From positions 1,674,001 through 1,738,000 of the forward strand of contig NZ_CP077094.1 in the NCBI RefSeq assembly GCF_014269025.2: a stretch of DNA of 64,000 nt, read 5' to 3'. Shown one piece after another: positions 56,413 to 64,000 of this stretch (positions within the stretch are counted from its first letter, which is position 1; every line of letters starts with the position of its first letter). The translations under genes and the position numbers were made by a program. The notes beneath the pieces are model-generated. The model had not been told where the DNA came from, made no database searches, and worked only from the letters and a program-made list of their open reading frames with translations. This DNA is from Pseudomonas promysalinigenes (GTDB taxonomy: Bacteria; Pseudomonadota; Gammaproteobacteria; Pseudomonadales; Pseudomonadaceae).

Positions 56413-58107
56413 TTATTCAGTTGGCGAGGTCGTGGGCGTTCCGATCAATCCTCCTGCCCCCGATTCCAGTTCCGTTCCCGGCTCAGGCTCAGGCTGTGCA
56501 GACGTGGGCACGTCGTCAGTAGCGTGAGTGGACGATGCCGTTGCATTTGGCAGCCTATTTGATAGATCCACCATGAGTGACATTGCTGGGTCAGATTCCA
56601 ATACCCCGCGATCCTGCAGCTCTTTGCATTCCTTGTTCGCCAAGAGCTCCTGCAGTGCGGAGAAGACCTCGGGCTCTCGTTCGCTGAGCAAGGATCTGAG
56701 CTGGATGAACATGTTCCACGCGTAGGCCCAGCCAGGGTTGAGCGTTGGCGTACACAGTTGGTTTTGGAGGCTCGCGAGCGCGGCTTTAGGATCTGTTTCA
56801 AAAGCAGTGACGCCGGGTTTCAGCCATTCGCCCGAATCGTCAGCCCTCAGAATTTTGAAGGGAGAGGGGGTGGAGAAGGAGAGGACATTGCCCGTCGTTG
56901 CGAAGAACGTGGTCGCCTGAAACGAGGTTTTCTCGAAGTCGACATGGTTCAGGGTGACGCCGAAGAACGACGCGAGCGAAAGATTTACCTCGTAGAACAG
57001 CGAATTTTCGACTGTCACGTTATCCCAAAATGTCCCCTTCAAGCTGGTCTGCACGAAGGTCATGGAATTCAGATTGACGTTCATGAACGTCGCACCGTCC
57101 AAGGAGGCCAAGTCGAAGCGGGCTCCATCCAGAATTGTGCCTTCGAAGACTGAACCGTACAGGCGAGCGATCGCAAAGTTGGCTCCCGCCAAGTCAGCCT
57201 GGTGAGCCCAGATGCGAGGGAGAATCTGCTGGCTGACATCAAGGTAGCGCAGGTTGCGTGAGCGAAGATCCATTCCGACCTCGCGTGCCATGAAGTAGTC
57301 CTTGAGGTCTGGATGGCCAGCTAGCGTGGCCAGCTGGACATTGGTCATTGCCGGGCCAGCCCAGAGGTGTTCTTCACGATCGATCTCGATGTGGGGTATC
57401 CACGAGACCGTACCGCCATCTGTGTTATTGAGCAGTTTCGTGTGTGACTTAATCCAGAGCAGAGGGGACAGGTGGCTGGGCACATAGATCACCTCAACGC
57501 AGATGGCGAGCCATGCAATCAGTACCGTCACTCCTGCTCTGCGCCCCCATCCCACGATGGTTAGTGCCACTTTGCTTGAGCCCGCAGCCAGAAGCTCCCG
57601 GGCGCGTACCAAAGCGGCGGAGCAAGCCCAGTAGAGTGACGCTACCTGGATCGCGAACAGATAAGGGCTTTGATACGCGCTGAATTTGGTGAGAATGAAA
57701 AGCAGGGTTGCCGGCCCGGCGCATAGCAGGCAAGCCAGCATGAACCGGTCAGTATGATGGTTGAGAGCCTCATGAGGTGTCGATGCACGGTCGGCCTTGA
57801 GTCCGGCGAACATTTTCGGCAGTCGCCGCAAGGTCACCAGGTGACCGATCAGGACTAGCAGAGGGCTTAGGGTGTAAAAGCCGACAACCGAGACAGTGAC
57901 GCTCACAAGTGGCAACTGGATGCCCTTGCTGGGCACCAGTAGCATCACATCCTTGGTCGACGACACGCTGGCCAGGATGTAGAGGACAAGAAGCGCGTAG
58001 GTCAGGCAGGACGATAGGTCGGGCGCGATGGGGTCGTCTTTGCGAACCGTTTTTCGAGGGAATACGACGCGGCTAGGCTGTTTCCGAGATGAAGACATAA
58101 GAGTCAT
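56413..58107 (-). CDS. Membrane protein with cytosolic or periplasmic pentapeptide repeats
   Basis: Protein of about 564 residues. The N-terminal half has five or so hydrophobic segments (about 32-50, 66-95, 125-145, 150-172, 185-205). The middle (about 295-405) is a run of pentapeptide repeats (ADLAGANF, GTILDGARFDLASLDGATF, SLASFFGVTLNHVDF), predicted to form a right-handed quadrilateral beta-helix. The C-terminal tail is acidic and Pro/Thr/Ser-rich. ATGs at 58107 and 58098 are both possible, and the ribosome site is poor. I recognise no specific family. Island context suggests a defence or accessory role, but that is inference. Confidence 0.65.
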   Translation of the reverse strand: MTLMSSSRKQPSRVVFPRKTVRKDDPIAPDLSSCLTYALLVLYILASVSSTKDVMLLVPSKGIQLPLVSVTVSVVGFYTLSPLLVLIGHLVTLRRLPKMFAGLKADRASTPHEALNHHTDRFMLACLLCAGPATLLFILTKFSAYQSPYLFAIQVASLYWACSAALVRARELLAAGSSKVALTIVGWGRRAGVTVLIAWLAICVEVIYVPSHLSPLLWIKSHTKLLNNTDGGTVSWIPHIEIDREEHLWAGPAMTNVQLATLAGHPDLKDYFMAREVGMDLRSRNLRYLDVSQQILPRIWAHQADLAGANFAIARLYGSVFEGTILDGARFDLASLDGATFMNVNLNSMTFVQTSLKGTFWDNVTVENSLFYEVNLSLASFFGVTLNHVDFEKTSFQATTFFATTGNVLSFSTPSPFKILRADDSGEWLKPGVTAFETDPKAALASLQNQLCTPTLNPGWAYAWNMFIQLRSLLSEREPEVFSALQELLANKECKELQDRGVLESDPAMSLMVDLSNRLPNATASSTHATDDVPTSAQPEPEPGTELESGAGGLIGTPTTSPTE

Positions 58108-58671
58108 CTTGTAGGGGTTAAAAAGGGCGGCAAGGGTAGCCGACTGCTTTGCTCGGGAACACCTGCTGACCAAGGCAGTAGCACTTCATTCTGCTGAGAT
58201 GTGGGGATACCTTTTCAGGCTGGAATAGAGAGGCGGGCCCATAAGCAGCGCGATACCTGTTTACGAACGGCTAGGTGGGCAGTGACGCCGGGGGCGCGTG
58301 CGCAATTGACCTCACTCTGCCGTCCACTGCTTGCATGGCCAAGAAAGCGATTGCTGACGCCGCGCTTTTTGTGGTCGGTTCGCTCGAATAGAGAAGCCGA
58401 AATCCGCCACCGCGTTGCGCGATGCGCAGTAGCCTTCGATCCCGTGTAGCCACGAATCAACGTCCGCAGTGGCACGGAAAATCCGGTGACCCCAGCAGGC
58501 GCAGCACCCGTTCGACCAGCTACGATTTCGTACTAACGGCGAGCCGCTCTAAGGCCTGACCGCCTAAGCGATCCTTGACAAAAATTCGCCGCTTGATGAA
58601 AAATGTCTAGAGAATTGCTATAGCTCTATTCGTAGCAGATGTGAGCTTCAACGCTGAACCAGGGGGTATGA
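58108..58671. other. Long intergenic region in the island
   Basis: About 560 bp between divergent genes. No start-and-ribosome-site pair supports a gene. The minus strand from about 58540 to 58200 reads as broken protein-like sequence (frames ending in REPs of stops), perhaps a decayed ORF. The right end is A+T-rich and carries TTGACA at 58574-58579 without a good -10, a plausible promoter area for the next two ORFs. Confidence 0.45.
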
Positions 58672-58821
58672 ATGTCTAACGTGTCGATTGCACTGATCAA
58701 GGAGAGCAACAAAATGCTTTCCTCGACTGCAAAGAAAGCCGTGGCTGCTCGCTCCTCGAAGCTGTCTTCGGACAACATCAACAACCTCATGAAGAAGGCG
58801 TTTGATCGTCTTGCACGCTGA
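58672..58821 (+). CDS. 49-residue basic small protein
   Basis: Short ORF with a strong ribosome site (AGGGGG 5 bases before ATG). The product (49 residues) is basic and predicted helical: IALIKESNKMLSSTAKK, then SSDNINNLMKKAFDRLAR. The stop TGA is 18 bp before the TTG start of the membrane protein gene, so the pair is probably one operon. I know no family. It could be a regulator, antitoxin-like partner or leader peptide for the larger gene. Confidence 0.55.
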   Translation: MSNVSIALIKESNKMLSSTAKKAVAARSSKLSSDNINNLMKKAFDRLAR

Positions 58822-58839
58822 CCAAGGATTTGTCGCCTC

Positions 58840-59538
58840 TTGAGTTCATACGAAGACAATGGTGTAGGTGACATCACTGATCAGCCTAGCGTCGCAATCG
58901 CCGGATTCGAAGGAGCGCCCAGCCAGGCGCCTGATTCGAATCCGGCGTCTTCGCATTCTGAGATCCAGTTCGACGTTTTTCGTAAGCTGGTGCCCGAGGC
59001 GGATGATTTTCTAGGGCTTCTCGCCTATTCACTCTACAAGCGTCATAAGATTGAGTGGATTGAAAACCACCCTGAGGACGACCACAAGGCTTTCAAGAAA
59101 GTCGCTTGTACCCCCCAACAGCTGGGAATGTACCGCTATCAAGCGGAGCAGATGGCCAAGAGCTTCATCGACGTTTCGCTCGATCAACTCGAAGCAGGTA
59201 TGCGCAAGTCGATCGAGGAAGAGGGGGTCTTGGCGCTTATCAGCGACATGGATAAGCGCGTCCATTCAGAAATGGGATCGATCAAGACGGCCGTTTCAAC
59301 AGGCGTAGAAAGCCTGAAGTGGGGTTTTTGGCCTGCCTTTGGCAATCACATGCTCAGCGGCTTGGCGTCAGTGATCGTGGCGCTGCTGATCTTCGGCAGT
59401 TTCTCGCTGTACAGCAAATTCCAGGAGAGCGGTGGGCTTGAGGGCATGGCCAGGGAAGCTTCCCACCAACTCAGTCAGCCACATGTAGCTCCAAATCCAG
59501 CACCTTCGCCTGCACCTGTGCAGTCTCCTCAAGGTTGA
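58840..59538 (+). CDS. Single-pass membrane protein of unknown family
   Basis: Protein of 232 residues with a TTG start (AAGGA 12 bases upstream; the frame is closed by a stop 18 bp before it). A Ser/Pro-rich N-terminus (1-41) precedes a helical domain at about 42-135 with FRKLVPEADDFLGLLAYSLYK and YRYQAEQMAKSFIDVSLDQL. One C-terminal TM helix (171-191: MLSGLASVIVALLIFGSFSL) and a Pro/Ala-rich tail (PNPAPSPAPVQSPQG) follow. The layout, cytosolic sensor domain plus TM, is common in abortive-infection membrane effectors. I have a sense of having seen the LGLLAYSLYK block in island proteins but cannot name the family. Confidence 0.65.
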   Translation: MSSYEDNGVGDITDQPSVAIAGFEGAPSQAPDSNPASSHSEIQFDVFRKLVPEADDFLGLLAYSLYKRHKIEWIENHPEDDHKAFKKVACTPQQLGMYRYQAEQMAKSFIDVSLDQLEAGMRKSIEEEGVLALISDMDKRVHSEMGSIKTAVSTGVESLKWGFWPAFGNHMLSGLASVIVALLIFGSFSLYSKFQESGGLEGMAREASHQLSQPHVAPNPAPSPAPVQSPQG

Positions 59539-59771
59539 TGCAAACGATTTTGTAGGTCGTGCAGATCACCTGACAGCGACTTGCACAGTCCAGCGGCAAC
59601 TACGTTTTTCTGCTGTATGTCGGGCCTCACCGGTACGGCAATTTTTGCGCTCACACCACCAGTAAGCCCCGTATCAGGGGCTTCGTTAGGGGATAGTTGC
59701 CCTGGCTGTTGGGCGCGGCGTGTGGCGGTACAACCTAGACCAACTCATCTCGCGTCATTGGCGTCAGGTAG

Positions 59772-60542
59772 TCATGGCGTAGTCGCGGCAGCCCAACGCT
59801 GATAGCTCTGTTCAGCATGCTCTGGATTATCGAGCTTCGGCTTTGCACGCAAGGCGAACGCTTTCTCAGCCAATGTCTCCAGCCGCTCAGCCGCCTTGGG
59901 CAGCCAGCCGTGCTTGATTGCCCAGCGGCGAATGTTTTCCGCAGGTTCATGATGGTCGCGCGAGCGAAGGATACGGAGGATTCGCTTTGCGTGTTCCTCA
60001 TCAGACGGATGGAGGATGTTGTGTGCTTTGTTGATCACCTTGGTCAGCGACAACATCGCTTGCTCAACGACTGGGTCTGCTATGAGTTTGGCAGCTGGTT
60101 TGGCTGGCTTGCTCGACTGGCCCAACACTTGTGGTGACCATGTCTGCACCCAATCATCGATCTCCCCCGCCGTCCAAGGGATCGCGACGACCGCTGTCAC
60201 ATTCTGCAGTGCATCGACCTTGTCCATCATCTTCTGGCTGGCATATACAGCGATCACTATGGACGGCCGCGATAGCCATTGCAGAGTCTGCATCGTCTCG
60301 CACCGCATCTCGGCACCACTAGGAAGCTTGATGGGTTTCCCTTTAACGAGGGCGCCGTGGACTGCGTCACCGAGCGCATTTTGCAGGGAGCCGGAGGTAA
60401 GGGAGGCTTTGACTGGTACCAGAAATATGACGTCTGGGACATTCAACGAGGCGCTGAGATGATCAGCAACACCGACCCCCTTGAGAATATGTTCAGGGCT
60501 CTGGTTGGTGTCAGGCAGCAGGATCCTTTTTACAGCAGGCAT
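59772..60542 (-). CDS. Unrecognised 256-residue island protein
   Basis: The ATG at 60542 (MPAVKRILLPDTNQSPEHIL) has AAGGA 8 bases upstream; an extension to 60614 is open but unlikely. The N-terminal 130 residues alternate beta strands and helices (VIFLVPVKASL, SIVIAVYASQKMMD, VTAVVAIPWTAGEIDDWV), suggesting a Rossmann-like alpha/beta domain. The C-terminal half is helical and basic (HAKRILRILRSRDHHEPAENI) with many Lys/Arg and could bind nucleic acid. It follows the CBASS-like genes on the same strand, 256 bp after the synthase, so an accessory role is possible but unproven. No catalytic motif identified. Confidence 0.6.
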   Translation of the reverse strand: MPAVKRILLPDTNQSPEHILKGVGVADHLSASLNVPDVIFLVPVKASLTSGSLQNALGDAVHGALVKGKPIKLPSGAEMRCETMQTLQWLSRPSIVIAVYASQKMMDKVDALQNVTAVVAIPWTAGEIDDWVQTWSPQVLGQSSKPAKPAAKLIADPVVEQAMLSLTKVINKAHNILHPSDEEHAKRILRILRSRDHHEPAENIRRWAIKHGWLPKAAERLETLAEKAFALRAKPKLDNPEHAEQSYQRWAAATTP

Positions 60543-60798
60543 GCATTTGTCCTTGTGACGGTGGCAACGAATGTGGGCCAGTTCAGGTTTTGGAGCTTCA
60601 CCCCCTTCGTCCAATAGATCAAGCGATGGCCTGTGACGACGGCACGATCTGATTTACGACCCCGGTGAATCAACCATGATCCCTGCGGGGCATTTTCGCT
60701 TCGTATCGTGAATAGCAGCGCGCATCTGTAGGGGGGGCGGGAGGTTTACCAGGCGCGATCTACATGTTGCCTGCACCTGGCACACCTCCTGGATCCAG

Positions 60799-62082
60799 TC
60801 AGATCGGGACGACGATCCGGCTACGAGCAACACATATGTTCTCTTTGACCGCGTAGCACTCGACGTAGTGGTCGCCCTGGAAGGTTGAGTGTTCAGTGAT
60901 CTGTCGGTAACCGCTGTCGATGCGAATCTGACCGCGGATCATGTCGCGCTCAATAGCCTGAGGCCCGACGTTCTTCACCTTCCAGTAAATTTTGTATGGG
61001 GGTGGAACATCGATCTCGGAGACCCAGAACGTCAGTTCGCGCTGTCTGGGAATACGATACGCGATGACGCGTGACATCAGGTTGCGTAGCCGGTCGCCCT
61101 CGTTTTTGACCGAGCAATCGATCCGCAGGTTGTACTGGATGTCGAGTCTGAATTTCTGACCGATGAACTGCTCGTCGTTCTTGACCCGATTTTCTGCGAT
61201 CGCCTGCTTCTTCTCCTGCTCGACGTACTCGGGGAAGTGCTCGCCAAAGACTGTGCTCCACCGCTCATGGGCCACCTCAGCGTCGTCAAGGGCCTCTTGC
61301 AAGCGTCTCAAAGCTTTCTTGGCCTTGGGGTGGAAGTTGCCTGATTTGGTGACGATGGAGCCACTGCCAGGCGCCCGCCATTGTTCCTTGTCCTCGTCGA
61401 TATCGACCAGGTAGGCGAAGAAGTCGCGGGTCATTTCGCCGTAGGCGGCATAGGACTTGGTGTCATAGTCCGCAGTGCTGTTGAGAAACTGATAGCACAG
61501 CGTATCGATCAGCATGCCTTTCATCGGCACGCCATGGTCGTTTTTCCAGGCGCGAACCATTTTGCACAAGCGCTTGAGGTTATGGTTCTTGTCCTGGTTC
61601 AGGCTGTTGATCTCATCAATCTCGGCGACGGGATTGCACTTTTTCCAGCTGCCTCCGTCATTGGCATCCGGGTAGGTGTAGCTGCCGTCGTCGTGCTCGA
61701 AAACCGGGAGCACTTCTACCACGTAGTCCGAGAAATATATCGATACAACCTGCTGCTGCGCTTTGACGTCGTGGGTAGGAAACCGTTCTTTGAGAGCCAG
61801 CCGGATCTCCCCCAGCAGAGACGATTGCTTGTTGTTTTCGTAGCGCTGAAAGCGATCGTACACCGACCACGGTAACACGAACGCCATGTCCAGATCGCTC
61901 ACGCCATCTACGGCAGTGTGGCGCCCGTATGAGCCGACTTGCCGGCAGTGCAAGGTGTCAGAGGTACTGTCGTAGTACTTTTCGTTCAGCTTTTCGGTGA
62001 TCTGCCGGTAGCTCTTGGAAATCTCGTCGGCATTCTTGACCGCCAGGTTCCTGCGAAACTGCTCAAATAGCTCTTTACTCAT
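60799..62082 (-). CDS. SMODS-type cyclic oligonucleotide synthase (CD-NTase) with AGS-C sensor
   Basis: Protein of 427 residues. Nucleotidyltransferase motif G50-S51 followed by D63-L-D65 (GSYGRHTAVDGVSDLDMAFV). The third acidic position is Glu123 in VVEVLPVFEH. The helical OAS1-C/SMODS-like part includes KRLCKMVRAWKNDHGVPMKG. The C-terminal ~130 residues match the AGS-C sensor domain (VPPPYKIYWKVKNVG, MIRGQIRIDSGYR). Such enzymes make cyclic di- or trinucleotides on phage infection and trigger a linked effector (CBASS). It overlaps the upstream SLATT gene by 8 nt (ATGAGTAA), so both are translated together. Nucleotide product unknown. Confidence 0.86.
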   Translation of the reverse strand: MSKELFEQFRRNLAVKNADEISKSYRQITEKLNEKYYDSTSDTLHCRQVGSYGRHTAVDGVSDLDMAFVLPWSVYDRFQRYENNKQSSLLGEIRLALKERFPTHDVKAQQQVVSIYFSDYVVEVLPVFEHDDGSYTYPDANDGGSWKKCNPVAEIDEINSLNQDKNHNLKRLCKMVRAWKNDHGVPMKGMLIDTLCYQFLNSTADYDTKSYAAYGEMTRDFFAYLVDIDEDKEQWRAPGSGSIVTKSGNFHPKAKKALRRLQEALDDAEVAHERWSTVFGEHFPEYVEQEKKQAIAENRVKNDEQFIGQKFRLDIQYNLRIDCSVKNEGDRLRNLMSRVIAYRIPRQRELTFWVSEIDVPPPYKIYWKVKNVGPQAIERDMIRGQIRIDSGYRQITEHSTFQGDHYVECYAVKENICVARSRIVVPI

Positions 62083-62695
62083 GAGTGCAGACTTCCTTCA
62101 GGGAGAGTAGAAGTTCGGGGTGCGTGGCAAGCCATGAACCGCCGGCTACAGCGATCAGGATCACTACCAGCAGGGCGTAGACAGAAAAGGGGATCTTGTC
62201 TCTAAAGAACGAGAACTCACGATGCTCAGCGATCCAGCCGATCTGGTGATCCCAGAAGAATTTTTTGTGGGCAAGCCAGCCCGAGAACAGAATGTGCTTT
62301 CTCTGGCAGGCTGGCCCGAAGTCCGCGGTGATCCGATCCAGTTCAGCTTGATCTGCGGGAGTGAATTGCTGGTCGGATTTGCAGCGTGCCGACATGTCCT
62401 TCAGTTGATTAAGCAAACCCGTCAGTTTTTCACCAGACTGAAAGTACCGTTCTTTGGAGTCGGCGTAATAGGTGATGTAAAGGCTGCAGATACCGATCAC
62501 CGTGATGAGCGCCGAGACGTGTTTAGCAGCCAAGAAATCGATGTAGAGTGCTAGCACGCCAATCACCAATGAGATCAGGCCGATCCATCCTGGGGCTTTC
62601 TCCACAATGTCGTAGGTGGAGAAATGAAGCTTGGCGGTGTAACCAATGTCGTAAGCCTTTTCGGCGATCAGCTTCAGCGCTACCTGATGATCCAT
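62075..62695 (-). CDS. SLATT-domain membrane effector of the CBASS-like system
   Basis: Protein of 206 residues with two adjacent TM helices (about 37-55 GWIGLISLVIGVLALYI and 60-78 VSALITVIGICSLYITYYA), a charged helical region, and a third TM near the C-terminus (175-192 VYALLVVILIAVAGGSWLA). This is the SLATT layout (SMODS and SLOG associating 2TM effector), proposed to form pores that kill or arrest the infected cell. The start at 62695 (MDHQVALKL) is preferred to 62719 because AGGTAG precedes it. Its 3' end overlaps the synthase start, which strongly supports functional pairing. Confidence 0.8.
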   Translation of the reverse strand: MDHQVALKLIAEKAYDIGYTAKLHFSTYDIVEKAPGWIGLISLVIGVLALYIDFLAAKHVSALITVIGICSLYITYYADSKERYFQSGEKLTGLLNQLKDMSARCKSDQQFTPADQAELDRITADFGPACQRKHILFSGWLAHKKFFWDHQIGWIAEHREFSFFRDKIPFSVYALLVVILIAVAGGSWLATHPELLLSLKEVCTHE

Positions 62696-62819
62696 GAATC
62701 TACCTGCAGTAAGTCTCATGATTTGGCCGCGCTGGCGGGGCTAGCGCCGTCTAGGCAGCCTTCGCACTGCAGGAGGCGAGAGTACAGCGTATTTCCCTCA
62801 AGCCTCCTGAACGGAAAAC

Positions 62820-63098
62820 CTAGAACTTTCGTAGGTTTCTAAGATTGTCCTTAGCGTTATGGTTCGGGTTTGCCCGGAGGTAAATATTTTCAAATACATC
62901 CACATCCGCTCCGGTCTGCCACTCCTTGCCGTCATGGTAACGGGACTTGAAGGCCACGCCGGATTGGATAAGTTGTACCACAAACTGCCTTGGGATAATG
63001 AACTGCACTTTTGAAGTCGACTTTCGAACACGCACGTATTCGATATGCTCGTCATCTTCGTCGAGTTTGATCCCGTTGATGTAGTAAACGTCTGTCAT
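62820..63098 (-). CDS. DUF3892-like small protein
   Basis: Protein of 92 residues beginning VYYINGIKLDEDDEHIEYVRV, a pattern like DUF3892 (Y-x-I-x-G-I...H-I-x-x-V), and continuing with a compact alpha/beta domain (VFENIYLRANPN). ATG with GGAG 7 bases upstream. It lies 124 bp upstream of the SLATT gene on the same strand, so it may be the first gene of the CBASS-like unit. Role unknown; the family is tentative. Confidence 0.6.
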   Translation of the reverse strand: MTDVYYINGIKLDEDDEHIEYVRVRKSTSKVQFIIPRQFVVQLIQSGVAFKSRYHDGKEWQTGADVDVFENIYLRANPNHNAKDNLRNLRKF

Positions 63099-63415
63099 GG
63101 CGGCTCCAGCGTGGGTGAGGGCATGTTACATATATCGGGGCGGAAGTTGGTAGTTCAAGGCAGATCTTTAATTTATTTTATTTGGCGGAAGCTTGACGGT
63201 TAATAAAGTCAATAGCCGGCATCTACACATGTGCTTGAATATGTTTGTGCCAATTTTCTATCCAAATGGATGTTTTTTATTGGCTGTAAGGCTCTTTTAG
63301 GTCGCAGCGCTTTATGAGCCATTGGGATTTGATCTCATTTTGCGGTATCTATGCCTACCTCACAGATCACGAGCAGTTTCCCGCTCGCGTATGACCACCG
63401 TGATGGAGGTAGTTT

Positions 63416-64000
63416 TTGAGTAAGGAATACGTTTGGGGCCCGTCTTTCTTTGGCAGGGTTCTGACCGGGTCTTCACCTTGGTTGCTGCGACTCACGAATG
63501 GGTGTTTTCACCTGACTGTAGGTTATGAAAGCGTAGCGATCAGCTTGAGTGGTCGTGATCGGATAGTAGCGACGAGAGGTATGCTGTGGGGTAGCCTGAG
63601 ATACGCGGGAGGTATCCTCGGCGGGCTGCCAAACTCATCTGTAGCTGGGGTCAATGACGTCATTGCAGACGTTATCAAGGCACAGGAGCGACAGGAGGCA
63701 GAAAATCTCCTGCAGGCCCAGAGTCAGAAAGACGAGCGAATTGCGCGCTTTAGAACATCGCACGCTCTTCTACGTTCGTGGTTGTCCGACGCTAACCGGC
63801 TTTTGAATGATTCAAGAAGCCAGCGCCGATGGGTCACACACGAGCAACAGGTCGCGTTGCAAGCAGCTAGGCCGAGCTTGCCGATTGCTGATAATGAGCT
63901 GGATGTCTTGCTGCAAGACGAAGCGCTTAGGGATGCTCTGGGTGTTTCCCTCATCGACGTGCAACGTGCGCTGGCCATCTGGCGTGGCGATTGGATCGCG
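63416..64000 (+). CDS. N-terminal part of a possible HelD/UvrD-like helicase, cut by window end
   Basis: An open frame of 195 codons with no stop runs to the last base. It begins at TTG with GGAGG 6 bases upstream. Residues RGMLWGSLRY and the surrounding beta-rich N-terminus resemble the start of helicase IV (HelD), where RGLVWGELEF occupies the same place. The next part is helical (AQERQEAENLLQAQSQKDER, DVQRALAIWRGDW), as before the first Walker motif of that family. The ATPase motifs would lie beyond the window, so the assignment is provisional. SF1 helicases are frequent in defence islands. Divergent from the DUF3892-like gene across an A+T-rich 317-bp gap. Confidence 0.5.
   Translation, partial: MSKEYVWGPSFFGRVLTGSSPWLLRLTNGCFHLTVGYESVAISLSGRDRIVATRGMLWGSLRYAGGILGGLPNSSVAGVNDVIADVIKAQERQEAENLLQAQSQKDERIARFRTSHALLRSWLSDANRLLNDSRSQRRWVTHEQQVALQAARPSLPIADNELDVLLQDEALRDALGVSLIDVQRALAIWRGDWIA

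Larger units (their letters stand above)
56034..64000. mobile_element. Left part of a putative genomic (defence) island inserted in greB
   Basis: From the greB break to the right edge all genes are accessory: a pentapeptide membrane protein, small and unrecognised ORFs, a CBASS-like cassette and a helicase-like gene. Long non-coding gaps, several TTG starts and visibly A+T-richer stretches (for example 58560-58640 and 63120-63320) contrast with the compact G+C-rich DNA before it. No integrase or transposase is visible in this part, so the element type is unknown and its right end lies outside the window. Confidence 0.6.

Noticed and set aside
58215-58475. 86-codon minus-strand frame in the island gap
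   Set aside because: No ribosome site, overlapping competing frames and no recognisable domain; kept only as a possible decayed gene.
56034-64000. Integrase or transposase for the greB island
   Set aside because: None of the frames in this part shows recombinase motifs; it may lie beyond the right edge.

Overview
The window is G+C-rich chromosomal DNA of a fluorescent Pseudomonas, most likely of the P. putida group. The evidence is gene content and order: lolE, a CopRS-type pair, queF, mlaA, rssBC, tal and dusA; a soluble formate dehydrogenase; folD, a tRNA block, tig, clpP, clpX, lon, hupB and ppiD. There are also P. putida-style REP palindromes and a very large LRR/NEL protein upstream of folD. 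This is recognition by eye; no database search was run.

Layout. 1-11.5 kb is housekeeping and stress DNA: the last Lol permease gene, a copper two-component system divergent from a cupredoxin, queF, mlaA, a PilZ protein, rssB-rssC (RpoS turnover), tal and dusA. 11.6-13.0 kb is a scar of decayed integrative elements beside dusA, with two integrase fragments and a small chorismate mutase. 13.0-17 kb holds an autoregulated TetR gene with a DUF1348 gene, a PAP2 phosphatase and a CptA-like phosphoethanolamine transferase. 17.3-22.4 kb is the overlapping fdsGBAD operon for NAD-linked formate oxidation. 22.6-31.6 kb is accessory metabolism and transport: an SbmA/BacA-like ABC protein, heme oxygenase, an atypical histidine phosphatase, a TauE/SafE exporter, an amino-acid-type chemoreceptor, and a DctA carrier followed by two GntR regulators. 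31.9-36.7 kb is one 1600-residue NEL-type putative E3 ubiquitin ligase.

36.9-55.9 kb is the conserved core: folD, tRNA-Arg/His/Leu/His, trigger factor, ClpP, ClpX, Lon, HU and PpiD (a protein quality-control block), then a patatin, a lipoprotein, a CHAD protein, a thioesterase, an Mpo1-like protein, an MCP, TatD and an MltF-like transglycosylase.

At about 56.03 kb greB stops after roughly 47 codons and the sequence changes character. The remaining 8 kb, to the right edge, looks like the left part of a genomic island rich in putative anti-phage genes. It holds a membrane pentapeptide-repeat protein, a 49-residue basic peptide paired with a single-pass membrane protein, an unrecognised 256-residue protein, and a CBASS-like cassette (DUF3892-like protein, SLATT membrane effector, SMODS cyclic-oligonucleotide synthase with AGS-C sensor). 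It ends with the start of a gene resembling the N-terminus of HelD-type helicases, which runs off the window. The CBASS-like cassette and its unrecognised neighbours are the best candidates for little-described biology.
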